5,834 nucleotides of DNA from Reyranella sp. (GTDB taxonomy: Bacteria > Pseudomonadota > Alphaproteobacteria > Reyranellales > Reyranellaceae): the NCBI GenBank assembly GCA_030681635.1, contig JAUXRT010000423.1:1-5834 (forward strand). Direction: 5' to 3'. The notes under the pieces are model-generated. The model worked only from the letters and a program-made list of their open reading frames with translations, ran no database searches and was not told where the DNA came from. The position numbers and the translations under genes are program-made. Positions 1 to 4,987 of this stretch are shown in pieces (positions within the stretch are counted from its first letter, which is position 1; each line of letters starts with the position of its first letter).

Positions 1-545
1 CGGTCGTCCAGGCGATCGCCGGCGAGACGCTGCGCTCGGCCGGCGCCGCCGAGTTCATGGACCGCTTCGGCGCGCGCCTGCAGGCTTTGGCGCTGCTGCA
101 GGATCTCGTCGTGTCGGGGTCACGCGGCGGCGTCGAACTCGGCCAGCTCGTGCGGCGGCAGCTCGCGCCCTTTGCCGAGCCGGGCAAGCGGCTGGAAATC
201 GCCGGCCCCGAGGCGCGGCTGCGGCCCGAGGCCGCCAACATGCTGGGCATGGCGCTGCACGAACTCGCCACCAATGCCACCAAGTACGGCAGCCTGTCGG
301 CACCGCAGGGCGCCGTGCTCATCGCCTGGCGTCTCGAGCCCGACACCGACGGCGCGCTGCGCTTCCACCTCACGTGGCGGGAGAGCGGCGGGCCTTCGGT
401 CGTGAAGCCGACGCAAGGCGGTTTCGGCAGCAGGGTGGTGATCGACATGGCGGCCGCCACGCTCGGCGGGCAGGTCGCGCTCGATTATCTGCCCGACGGT
501 GTCGTCTGGCAGGTCGATGCTCCGGCAACGATCGTGATGGACTGA
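1..545 (+). CDS. HWE-family sensor histidine kinase, C-terminal part (5' end outside window)
   Basis: Open in frame from base 3 with no start needed, so this is the tail of a longer kinase; the stop is TGA at 543-545. Numbering from the Met at base 57, the N-box reads ALHELATNATKYGSLS, with the conserved His at 68 (258-260) and the ATP/Mg-binding Asn at 73. A W-R-E triad follows at 107-109 (375-383), leading into a GGP turn and a GGFGSR G-box at about 121-126. The N-box His plus the W-x-E motif define the HWE kinases. The stretch before Met57 (VVQAIAGET) is what normally follows the H-box helix, so the phospho-acceptor His lies just left of the window, as do any sensor domains. It would autophosphorylate with ATP and pass phosphate to a receiver, most simply the one encoded 83 bp downstream. 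The family is certain; the signal sensed cannot be told. Confidence 0.93.
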   Translation, partial: VVQAIAGETLRSAGAAEFMDRFGARLQALALLQDLVVSGSRGGVELGQLVRRQLAPFAEPGKRLEIAGPEARLRPEAANMLGMALHELATNATKYGSLSAPQGAVLIAWRLEPDTDGALRFHLTWRESGGPSVVKPTQGGFGSRVVIDMAAATLGGQVALDYLPDGVVWQVDAPATIVMD

Positions 546-615
546 GCGTATGGGGGCCGAGTCTTTGGGATGCTGTGGCTGCAACAGCCGATTTGGAGTA
601 GACTGCCTGGCCCCT

Positions 616-620
616 AAGGA
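616..620 (+). promoter_or_regulatory. Shine-Dalgarno site of the response regulator gene
   Basis: AAGGA, 8 nt before the ATG at 629. It supports that start, and no other in-frame ATG lies nearby. The rest of the 83-bp gap after the kinase stop holds only a small GGCTG-caa-CAGCC hairpin at 577-589 and no clear promoter. The receiver may therefore be co-transcribed with the kinase. Confidence 0.6.
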
Positions 621-628
621 AGAACAAG

Positions 629-1015
629 ATGAGTGATCAAAAGACGGCGGACAGCCGCAAGATCCTGATCGTCGAGGACGAACCCCTCATCGCCTGGTCC
701 TTGGCCGACATGATCCGCGCTCTCGGTTACGAGGTCTGTGCAACCGTCGCCACCGAAGGCGCCGCGGTGGCCAGGGCGCCGGGCTGCGACGCCGTCCTCA
801 TGGACTATCGCCTGGCTGGCGGCGGCAGCGGCCTCGAGGCCGCGCGGAAAATCCGCGAGAGCGCTGACATGCCGATCGTGTTCTGCACCGCCTATGCCGA
901 CGAGCCGGGCCTGGCCGCCGAGATGCGGGCCGTGCCGTATGCGGCGCTGATCGCCAAGCCGGTGTCGCGGGCGAAGCTCCAGGAAGCCCTGTCGCAGGTC
1001 TTCGCCGCGCCCTGA
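629..1015 (+). CDS. Single-domain (CheY-like) response regulator, 128 aa
   Basis: A complete receiver domain with nothing attached. Beta-1 (KILIVEDEP) carries the acidic pair E16/D17. The phospho-acceptor is D59 in VLMDYRL, the switch Thr is T87 in IVFCTAYAD, and the conserved Lys is K110 in the AKP motif. Length fits a stand-alone receiver of about 120-130 residues, with no DNA-binding, enzyme or anti-sigma-binding domain. The PIVFCTAY stretch resembles, but does not match, the PFxFATG[x]Y signature of single-domain receivers that work with HWE kinases. It most likely takes phosphate from the kinase just upstream and acts either as a phosphate sink or shuttle, or by protein binding. Its output partner is not visible. 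The start is fixed by AAGGA at 616-620. Confidence 0.93.
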   Translation: MSDQKTADSRKILIVEDEPLIAWSLADMIRALGYEVCATVATEGAAVARAPGCDAVLMDYRLAGGGSGLEAARKIRESADMPIVFCTAYADEPGLAAEMRAVPYAALIAKPVSRAKLQEALSQVFAAP

Positions 1016-1055
1016 CGCGGCTTCGCTCAGGCGCCCGGTCACTCGTGGACCGGGC
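1011..1055. terminator. Two back-to-back GC-rich hairpins after the response regulator
   Basis: Hairpin one pairs CCTGA (1011-1015, overlapping the stop codon) with TCAGG (1027-1031), and inside it GCG (1017-1019) with CGC (1024-1026) around a gctt loop. Hairpin two pairs GCCCGGTC (1033-1040) with GACCGGGC (1048-1055), a perfect 8-bp stem with a 7-nt loop. Neither is followed by a T-run, so they are not textbook intrinsic terminators. Their place between two convergent genes suggests mRNA 3' end formation or protection for both strands. Confidence 0.45.
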
Positions 1056-1109
1056 ACTTCTGGACCGGTCACCTAAGGACCGGGCACTCATCGATAGGTC
1101 AGTCGTAGC
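1035..1109. repeat. Tandem repeat: five degenerate 15-bp units
   Basis: Units begin at 1035, 1050, 1065, 1080 and 1095. The first four share the core CCGG[TG]CAC[TC], and units 1-3 also end in GGA. The fifth is weaker (TAGGTCAGTCGTAGC) and runs across the TGA stop (1101-1099) of the minus-strand glycine-zipper gene. Because each unit starts CCGG[T/G]C and is preceded by GGA, neighbouring units pair with each other: 1033-1040 with 1048-1055, and CCGGTC (1065-1070) with GACCGG (1078-1083). The array fills most of the 83-bp convergent gap. It looks locally expanded from the 3' end of the lipoprotein gene. Confidence 0.8.
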
Positions 1110-1323
1110 GATTGCTCGGTGCGGTGGCCGCACCGATCGCAGCGCCACCCAGGCCGCCGACGACGGCGCCGGCCACCGGGTTGCCGACGGCCGAGCCCAC
1201 GAGCGCGCCGCCGCCGGCGCCGATGGCGCCACCAGTCAGGGCCCTGTCGACGGGGCGATCACCGCAGGCCGCGGTCGCGGCGGCCAGGATGGTCAGAACG
1301 GCGAGAGTTGAAATGCGTGACAT
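1099..1323 (-). CDS. Small glycine-zipper lipoprotein (YMGG-like), 74 aa
   Basis: Signal peptide MSRISTLAVLTILAAATAAC with a lipobox-like TAAC and lipidated Cys at 20. The mature part is almost only a glycine zipper. Glycines recur every fourth residue at 31, 35, 39, 43 and 47, then after an N-P turn at 52, 56, 60 and 64. This predicts a helical hairpin that packs in or on a membrane, followed by a short polar tail ending NRYD. Such small zipper lipoproteins (YMGG-like/Gly-zipper families) are common in Alphaproteobacteria and are thought to sit in the envelope; their roles are mostly unknown. I chose the ATG at 1323 because GGAGA (1333-1329) lies 5 nt before it and it puts Arg at the signal N-region. 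In-frame ATGs at 1335 and 1353 would add acidic residues ahead of the signal. It is convergent with the response regulator and divergent from the next lipoprotein. Confidence 0.85.
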   Translation of the reverse strand: MSRISTLAVLTILAAATAACGDRPVDRALTGGAIGAGGGALVGSAVGNPVAGAVVGGLGGAAIGAATAPSNRYD

Positions 1324-1328
1324 GACGG

Positions 1329-1358
1329 TCTCCATGATGAATTCACTGATCATGGAGA
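1329..1358. promoter_or_regulatory. Perfect 10-bp inverted repeat covering the RBS of the glycine-zipper gene
   Basis: TCTCCATGAT (1329-1338) and ATCATGGAGA (1349-1358) are exact reverse complements with a 10-bp spacer, and the arms are about two helical turns apart centre to centre. Read as minus-strand mRNA, the proximal arm contains the GGAGA ribosome binding site of the zipper gene, and the distal arm would pair with it and hide it. Pairing could extend past one mismatch (1326-1327 with 1360-1361). Either an RNA hairpin controlling translation or a DNA operator for a dimeric regulator would fit. The dyad itself is certain; the function is inferred. Confidence 0.6.
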
Positions 1359-1500
1359 ACGGCCGCAATGCCGAGGGGTTGCCGGCATGTTGTGTGCGGA
1401 GGCGTGGCCGGATTGTGGCGGGGCGCGGCCGGTCGATGTTCTCGCTGGCGACGTTCACGCTTATGTCAGCGCCGCTGGTGCCCGGACCGCGCCGCAAGCG

Positions 1501-1528
1501 TTGGCCAGGGGCCGCCGTCGTGCAAAAT
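1501..1528 (+). promoter_or_regulatory. Possible sigma-70-like promoter for the Trp/Gly-rich lipoprotein
   Basis: TTGGCC (1501-1506), 16-bp spacer, CAAAAT (1523-1528), each matching four of six consensus positions. It lies 25 bp before the ATG, so the leader would be short but would still include the GGAGG site. This A-rich stretch stands out in a GC-rich gap. The rest of the 230-bp divergent gap (1324-1553) holds only the inverted repeat at 1329-1358 as clear structure. Alphaproteobacterial promoters are weakly conserved, so this is tentative. Confidence 0.25.
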
Positions 1529-1543
1529 TGGGGGGATCGCGGT

Positions 1544-1548
1544 GGAGG
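1544..1548 (+). promoter_or_regulatory. Strong Shine-Dalgarno site of the Trp/Gly-rich lipoprotein gene
   Basis: GGAGG, 5 nt before the ATG at 1554. It decides this start over the long upstream in-frame extension, which has no RBS and no signal-like sequence. Confidence 0.75.
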
Positions 1549-1553
1549 TCTCG

Positions 1554-1964
1554 ATGCCTCGTCAATTCCTTGCCCTGTTCGCCCTGCTCATGCTGGCCGG
1601 CTGCTCCACGCGCGCCGAGCGTGAGGCGATCTTCGACAGTCAGTTGCGCGAGATGGCCGGTGCGCCCGAGGCCGGGCTGCTGAAAAGCATGGGCCGCATC
1701 CCCGACAACACCTATCAGCTCGAGGACGGGACCAAGATCCTGCAATGGCGCTGGGACACCTCCTACATCGATCCCGGCACACCGCCTCTGTACTCGCGCT
1801 GGGGCGGTTGGGGCTGGGGGTGGGATGGTGGACTGTGGGTGCCGATGGGCGGCTTCCCGCCGACGCTCGTGCGTCAGAGCTGCATCGTCGAATGGACCAT
1901 GGTGAGCAGCTCGGCCCAGGGCTATCGCTGGCAGGGTGCGGGCTGCCAGAGGGTCACGCCCTGA
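1554..1964 (+). CDS. Trp/Gly-rich lipoprotein of unknown function, 136 aa
   Basis: The signal peptide MPRQFLALFALLMLAGC has a canonical LAGC lipobox with lipidated Cys at 17, so the protein should be anchored to a membrane facing the periplasm. After it comes a charged helix (about 20-46). Then follows a domain starting PDNTYQLEDGTKILQWRW, which resembles a pattern I know from small proteobacterial lipoproteins in which a y..dG.k.l.w strand precedes two cysteines. Here the cysteines are C110 (SCIVEW) and C131 (AGCQR), well placed for a disulfide. Residues 82-95 form an unusual aromatic/glycine run (RWGGWGWGWDGGLW), and there are nine Trp in all. I do not recognise a named family with certainty and assign no function. 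The start is set by GGAGG at 1544. It is divergent from the glycine-zipper gene and convergent with the DUF2846-like gene. Confidence 0.82.
   Translation: MPRQFLALFALLMLAGCSTRAEREAIFDSQLREMAGAPEAGLLKSMGRIPDNTYQLEDGTKILQWRWDTSYIDPGTPPLYSRWGGWGWGWDGGLWVPMGGFPPTLVRQSCIVEWTMVSSSAQGYRWQGAGCQRVTP
1801..1824 (+). other. G-quadruplex-forming motif inside the lipoprotein gene
   Basis: Four G-runs on the coding strand: GGGG 1801-1804, GGGG 1810-1813, GGGGG 1816-1820 and GGG 1822-1824, with loops of 5, 2 and 1 nt. This satisfies the usual G3+N1-7 rule. It encodes the WGGWGWGW stretch, so it may be only a by-product of Trp (TGG) and Gly (GGN) codons. Confidence 0.5.
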
Positions 1965-1974
1965 AGAGACAGCA

Positions 1975-2024
1975 CTGCTGGCAATTCATGAATTTGCAAG
2001 TTCAGCAGGTTTATGGTAGTTTTT
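1975..2024 (+). terminator. Probable terminator in an AT-rich convergent gap
   Basis: Outer arms CTGCTG (1975-1980) and CAGCAG (2003-2008) enclose GC (1981-1982) pairing with GC (1996-1997) and a perfect 12-bp palindrome AATTCATGAATT (1983-1994). TTTTT follows at 2020-2024, 11 nt past the stem, further than in a classic intrinsic terminator. The hairpin begins 10 nt after the stop of the Trp/Gly-rich lipoprotein gene. The 94-bp gap to the next gene's end (2059) is clearly AT-richer than its surroundings and holds nothing else. Confidence 0.45.
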
Positions 2025-2058
2025 CTGTCAGGCTGATCTTGGTGCGTCTTCCGGTGGT

Positions 2059-2505
2059 CTACGGTCCCACCGCCCGTTTGCCCTGAAGCACCGCCGCGCG
2101 GCCCTCGGTGTCCGTCACTTCCCGCACCGCGCAGCGGCTGCCCATCAGGCCGGGACGGTAGGCCACCTCGACGAAGCGCGTCTCTCCCGGTCCCACGTTC
2201 ACCACGGTGTCGGCGCCGCCGTCGGTGCCCGTGCACCTGACATCGATCGCGCCGGGCGCGGGCTCGAGCCACACAAAGGTATCCTGGGCGAGCCTGGTCT
2301 CGGGCCGGCCGGCGAGGGCGACGCCCAGCGACACGGGCGCGCCCATCGGGCCCTGGCGATAGACATAGAGCGATCCCCGGTCGGGTGGCGGCGGCGCGAA
2401 CTGCTTGCCCCTGGCATCCTCCTGCACCGAGTCCAGCGGCACGCTGGCGCAGCCGGCGAGCAGGAGAAGGGCGAGCAGGGAGGTCTTGATCGGGAATTGC
2501 GTCAT
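2059..2505 (-). CDS. DUF2846-like lipoprotein, 148 aa
   Basis: Signal peptide of 18 residues with a perfect LAGC lipobox and lipidated Cys at 19, then a short linker with PPPP (38-41). A beta-rich domain begins GSLYVYRQG (44-52), followed by a vALAGRPETRLAQDTFVWLEPAPGAIDVRC strand-turn-strand pattern, which is typical of DUF2846 proteins (an 'R.G' strand, a small-molecule-like turn, then '.PG.h.i'). Two Cys, C91 and C125, could form a disulfide. The role of DUF2846 proteins is not established; they are envelope proteins. The ATG at 2505 is the only start that gives an intact signal peptide, but it has no clear Shine-Dalgarno site. Its promoter should lie in the 197-bp gap 2506-2702, which holds several repeats. 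Transcription runs the same way as the mtnA operon, but the gap makes a shared transcript uncertain. Confidence 0.8.
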   Translation of the reverse strand: MTQFPIKTSLLALLLLAGCASVPLDSVQEDARGKQFAPPPPDRGSLYVYRQGPMGAPVSLGVALAGRPETRLAQDTFVWLEPAPGAIDVRCTGTDGGADTVVNVGPGETRFVEVAYRPGLMGSRCAVREVTDTEGRAAVLQGKRAVGP

Positions 2506-2549
2506 GGAAACATGAACGGCGGCAGGGGTGTTTCGTTGCCCGCGGCGCC

Positions 2550-2662
2550 GAATTTCCGGACAGGTCCGCGATTCGGCCCTGAGTCGAAAAGAATCGTTCA
2601 GGGCAGGCCGGTCAACGCTTTGCGAATTTCCAGACAGACAGATTCCAGACAGATGATGTCTG
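2550..2662. repeat. Three copies of TTCCRGACAG plus a dyad, upstream of the DUF2846-like gene
   Basis: Copies lie at 2554-2563 (TTCCGGACAG), 2628-2637 and 2643-2652 (TTCCAGACAG). The first two share CGAATTTCC[GA]GACAG over 15 bp. The last two are 15 bp apart as direct repeats (11 bp identical). The first copy lies in the dyad CGGAC-ag-GTCCG (2557-2568) and the third in CAGACA-gatga-TGTCTG (2646-2662). All lie between the MFS stop and the lipoprotein start, at 49 to 157 bp before that start, so they could be binding sites for a regulator. Confidence 0.5.
2576..2604. repeat. 7-bp inverted repeat with inner stem
   Basis: GCCCTGA (2576-2582) pairs exactly with TCAGGGC (2598-2604), with inner CGA (2585-2587) and TCG (2594-2596) around an A-rich loop. 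There is no T-run on either side. It may be a hairpin at the end of the MFS transcript or part of the control region of the lipoprotein gene. Confidence 0.4.
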
Positions 2663-2692
2663 AAAAGGCGCCATTGGATGGTCTACCGCACC

Positions 2693-2712
2693 TCACCGGA
2701 CTTCACCGGACT
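2693..2712. repeat. Exact 10-bp tandem duplication at the MFS stop codon
   Basis: TCACCGGACT occurs twice head to tail (2693-2702 and 2703-2712). On the minus strand each copy carries GTCCGGTGA, that is the final Val-Arg codons and the TGA stop of the transporter, so the copy at 2693-2702 lies after the stop. It looks like a recent small slippage event. Confidence 0.75.
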
Positions 2713-3887
2713 TGGGGGCTGGTGCGGACGAGCGCGAGCGTGGCGGCGAAGGCGATGCTGGCGATGACGAAGCAGGTCGCGAGCACGCCTTCGGCGCCGA
2801 AGCTGGCCATGACGGCGGCCAGCACCGGCGGGGCGGCGGCCGAGACGATGCCCTGCGGCAGGGCGAGGCGGCCCATGACGGTGCCGAACTGGCCGCGCCC
2901 GAACAGGGCCAACGGCAGCGTGGCGCGCAGCACCGCCTTCAGCCCGTTGGCCACGCCATAGGCCATCAGGCAGAGCAGCGCGATCGCGAAGTTGCCGCCG
3001 GCCAGCCAGGCGAGGCCGAGGCCCAAAGGCAGGACGGCCGCGGCAAACAGGGCCGAGCTCATGATCGAGTAGCGGTGGCCGAAGATGAGTTCGACCAGGC
3101 GCACCGAGACCTGGGCCGGGCCGATCAGCGAGGCCAGCAGCAGCACGGTCGCGGGGTCGTGGCCGAGGCCGCGCAGCACGTCGATGGCATGGACCATGAA
3201 GCCGGTGAAGATGAAGGCGCCGCACGAGAAGGCGAGCACCAGCAGCAGGAAGGTGCGGTTGCTTTCCGCCGCCGACATGCCGGCCGTGGGCGGCGGGGCG
3301 GTGGTTGCCGGGACCGCGGTCGGGCGGCCCGGCAGCATCAGCAGATGGACCGGCAGGCAGACCAGGAGATGGAGGCCGGCATAGACGAGCAGCGTGCCGC
3401 GCCATCCGATCCAGGGTTCGAGCACACCGGACAGCGGCCAGAAGACGGTGGAGGCGAGGCCGCCCACGACGGCCAGGATGGCGATGGCCTGGCGCGCGCG
3501 GGTGCCGGCGACCTGGGCGAGCGCAATGCTGGCCGGCGTGTTCAGCGCCAGCGTCGTGGCCACGCCCAGCACCGCCCAGCACAGCAGGTAGCTTATAAGG
3601 CCCTGGCTTGCCGACAGGGCTGCGAGCGACAGCGCATAGAGGAGCGAACCCACCGCCATCAGGCTGCGCGCCCCGGTGCGGTCCATCGACTTGCCGACCC
3701 AGGGCGAGAAGAGCGCGCCGACGCCAAACATCACGGTGATGCCGCCGTAGACGACCTCGCTCGGCAGCGCGAGGTCGTGCTCGATGGGACGGCCGAGTAC
3801 CGAGGGCATGAGGAAGGTGGTGCCCCAGCCGATGATCTGCGTGATGCCGAGGCCGGCGGTGGCCCTCACTGCCGGCGTGAGGATCAC
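2703..3887 (-). CDS. MFS transporter, 12 transmembrane helices, 394 aa
   Basis: Hydrophobic throughout, with about six helices in residues 8-186, a Pro/Thr/Ala-rich loop at about 187-211, and six more to about 388, the usual MFS 6+6 layout and length. The helix 2-3 loop carries a motif-A-like GKSMDRTGAR (65-74), with Asp69 and Arg70. The WGTTF in helix 1 and SPWVGKSMDRTGAR region resemble the broad MFS_1 group of carboxylate/drug-type carriers; the substrate cannot be read from sequence. The GTG start (3887-3885) overlaps the TGA stop of mtnA (3886-3884) as GTGA, with no good Shine-Dalgarno site, so translation is probably coupled to mtnA. This places it in the MtnA operon and makes a methylthio- or deoxy-sugar-related compound a reasonable but unproven substrate. 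A later start would remove helix 1. Confidence 0.88.
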   Translation of the reverse strand: MILTPAVRATAGLGITQIIGWGTTFLMPSVLGRPIEHDLALPSEVVYGGITVMFGVGALFSPWVGKSMDRTGARSLMAVGSLLYALSLAALSASQGLISYLLCWAVLGVATTLALNTPASIALAQVAGTRARQAIAILAVVGGLASTVFWPLSGVLEPWIGWRGTLLVYAGLHLLVCLPVHLLMLPGRPTAVPATTAPPPTAGMSAAESNRTFLLLVLAFSCGAFIFTGFMVHAIDVLRGLGHDPATVLLLASLIGPAQVSVRLVELIFGHRYSIMSSALFAAAVLPLGLGLAWLAGGNFAIALLCLMAYGVANGLKAVLRATLPLALFGRGQFGTVMGRLALPQGIVSAAAPPVLAAVMASFGAEGVLATCFVIASIAFAATLALVRTSPQVR

Positions 3888-4978
3888 GCGGCGCGTGCTT
3901 GTTCGGGATAGAGCGCGAGCAACCCCGCTTCGCTGGCGGCCGCGACGCCGCGCTCGGTGATCAGGCCGCTCACGAGGCGCGCCGGGGTGACGTCGAAGCC
4001 GGGGTTGGCGGCAGCACTACCGTCGGGGAGGATCTGCACCGTGGCGATCTCGCCCGTGCCGGTGCGGCCGGTCATGTGCGAGACCTCGCGCGCGCTCCGC
4101 TCCTCGATCGGGATCTCGGCCACGCCGTCGCTGATCGTCCAGTCGATGGTGGGATAGGGCAGCCCGACATAGAACGGCACGCCGTTGTCGTGGGCGGCGA
4201 GCGCCTTCAAATAGGTGCCGATCTTGTTGCAGACGTCGCCGCTTCGGGTGGTGCGGTCGGATCCGACGATGCAGAAGTCGACCTGTCCGTGCTGCATCAG
4301 GTGGCCGCCGGCATTGTCGGCAATCACGGTGTGCGGCACGCCGTGCTTGCCCAGTTCCCAGGCCGTCAGGCTGGCGCCTTGATTGCGCGGCCGCGTCTCA
4401 TCGACCCAGACATGAATCGGAATGCCGGCATTGTGGGCCTGGTAGATCGGCGAAAGCGCCGTGCCCCAATCGACGGTGGCGAGCCAACCGGCGTTGCAGT
4501 GGGTGAGCGCATTGATGCGGTCACCCCTCGGCTTGAGCTTGCGAATGAGCCCGAGGCCGTTCTCGCCGATGCGCCGGCAGATCTCGACATCCTCGTCGCA
4601 GATCTCGGCCGCACGCTTGTAAGCTGCTTCGCGACGCTTCGCGGGCGGCAGCGGCTGCAGCAGCGCGCGTAAATCGTCGAGCGCCCAGCGCAGGTTGACG
4701 GCGGTCGGCCGTGAGTCGAGCAGGAGCTTGTGGGCGCCGGCGAGGGCGGCGTCCGACGGGTCCTCGGCCATGGCCAGCGCCATGCCGTAGGCCGCCGCCG
4801 CGCCGATCAGCGGGGCGCCGCGAACGACCATCGTCTTGATGGCGTTCGTGGCGTTCGCCACGTTCTGGAGGTCGCGCACCACGAATGCGTGGGGCAGCAG
4901 GGTCTGGTCGATCACCTGGACGGTCTTGCCGTCCGAGGCCAGCCAGATGGTGCGGTAGGGTTTGCCGTCGACTTTCAC
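3884..4978 (-). CDS. mtnA: S-methyl-5-thioribose-1-phosphate isomerase, 364 aa
   Basis: Converts 5-methylthioribose-1-phosphate to 5-methylthioribulose-1-phosphate in cytosolic salvage of methylthioadenosine. Family marks are in order: RGAPLIGAAAAYG (53-65), NLRWALDDL (95-103), the catalytic Cys161 in LTHCNAG, VDETRPRNQGA (192-202), catalytic Asp241 in IVGSDR, NKIGTY (251-256), and the C-terminal NPGFDVTP (325-332). Length and fold are normal and complete. The HCNAGWLATVDWG form and SDRTTRSGDVCNK differ from the Bacillus-type HCNTGSLAT and ADR.A.NGD. From memory they look like the Rhodospirillum-type MtnA, which feeds non-classical shunts and also accepts 5-deoxyribose-1-phosphate. Translation starts at GTG (4978-4976). 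Upstream in the same frame is TAA (4990-4988), so only three codons separate the stop and this start, and no earlier start is possible. It is the middle gene of a three-gene minus-strand operon. Confidence 0.95.
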   Translation of the reverse strand: MKVDGKPYRTIWLASDGKTVQVIDQTLLPHAFVVRDLQNVANATNAIKTMVVRGAPLIGAAAAYGMALAMAEDPSDAALAGAHKLLLDSRPTAVNLRWALDDLRALLQPLPPAKRREAAYKRAAEICDEDVEICRRIGENGLGLIRKLKPRGDRINALTHCNAGWLATVDWGTALSPIYQAHNAGIPIHVWVDETRPRNQGASLTAWELGKHGVPHTVIADNAGGHLMQHGQVDFCIVGSDRTTRSGDVCNKIGTYLKALAAHDNGVPFYVGLPYPTIDWTISDGVAEIPIEERSAREVSHMTGRTGTGEIATVQILPDGSAAANPGFDVTPARLVSGLITERGVAAASEAGLLALYPEQARAA

Positions 4979-4987
4979 GCCGCCACT

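Noticed and set aside
577..589. GGCTG-caa-CAGCC hairpin between the kinase and the response regulator
   Set aside because: Only 5 bp with no T-run; too weak to call a terminator, so co-transcription stays possible.
1033..1109. CRISPR-like array
   Set aside because: Units are 15 bp, directly abutting and degenerate with no spacers, so this is a simple tandem repeat.
1324..1497. Longer N-terminal extension of the glycine-zipper gene up to an ATG at 1497
   Set aside because: It would bury the signal peptide inside the protein; GGAGA before the ATG at 1323 and the lipobox fit the short form.
1368..1553. Upstream extension of the Trp/Gly-rich lipoprotein frame
   Set aside because: No RBS at the early start, Arg/Cys-rich non-signal sequence, and a strong GGAGG plus signal peptide at 1554.
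2506..2702. EcfG-type stress promoter (GGAAC...CGTT) upstream of the DUF2846-like gene
   Set aside because: GGAAT/GGAAA and CGTT are present on the minus strand, but the spacings (24 and 9 nt) do not fit the required 16-17 nt.
2683..3582. A 299-codon open frame on the minus strand within the MFS gene
   Set aside because: Arg/Pro/His-rich out-of-frame shadow with no domain; it overlaps the well-supported transporter frame.
2712..3911. A 399-codon open frame on the plus strand, longer than the MFS gene opposite it
   Set aside because: Its translation is low-complexity (rich in Gly, Asp, Arg, Gln, His) with no fold-like pattern, as expected for the antisense of a GC-rich membrane protein gene. 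The minus-strand frame has clear MFS helices and couples to mtnA.
3899..4672. Plus-strand open frame of 257 codons opposite mtnA
   Set aside because: Antisense shadow; mtnA has its catalytic motifs on the other strand.
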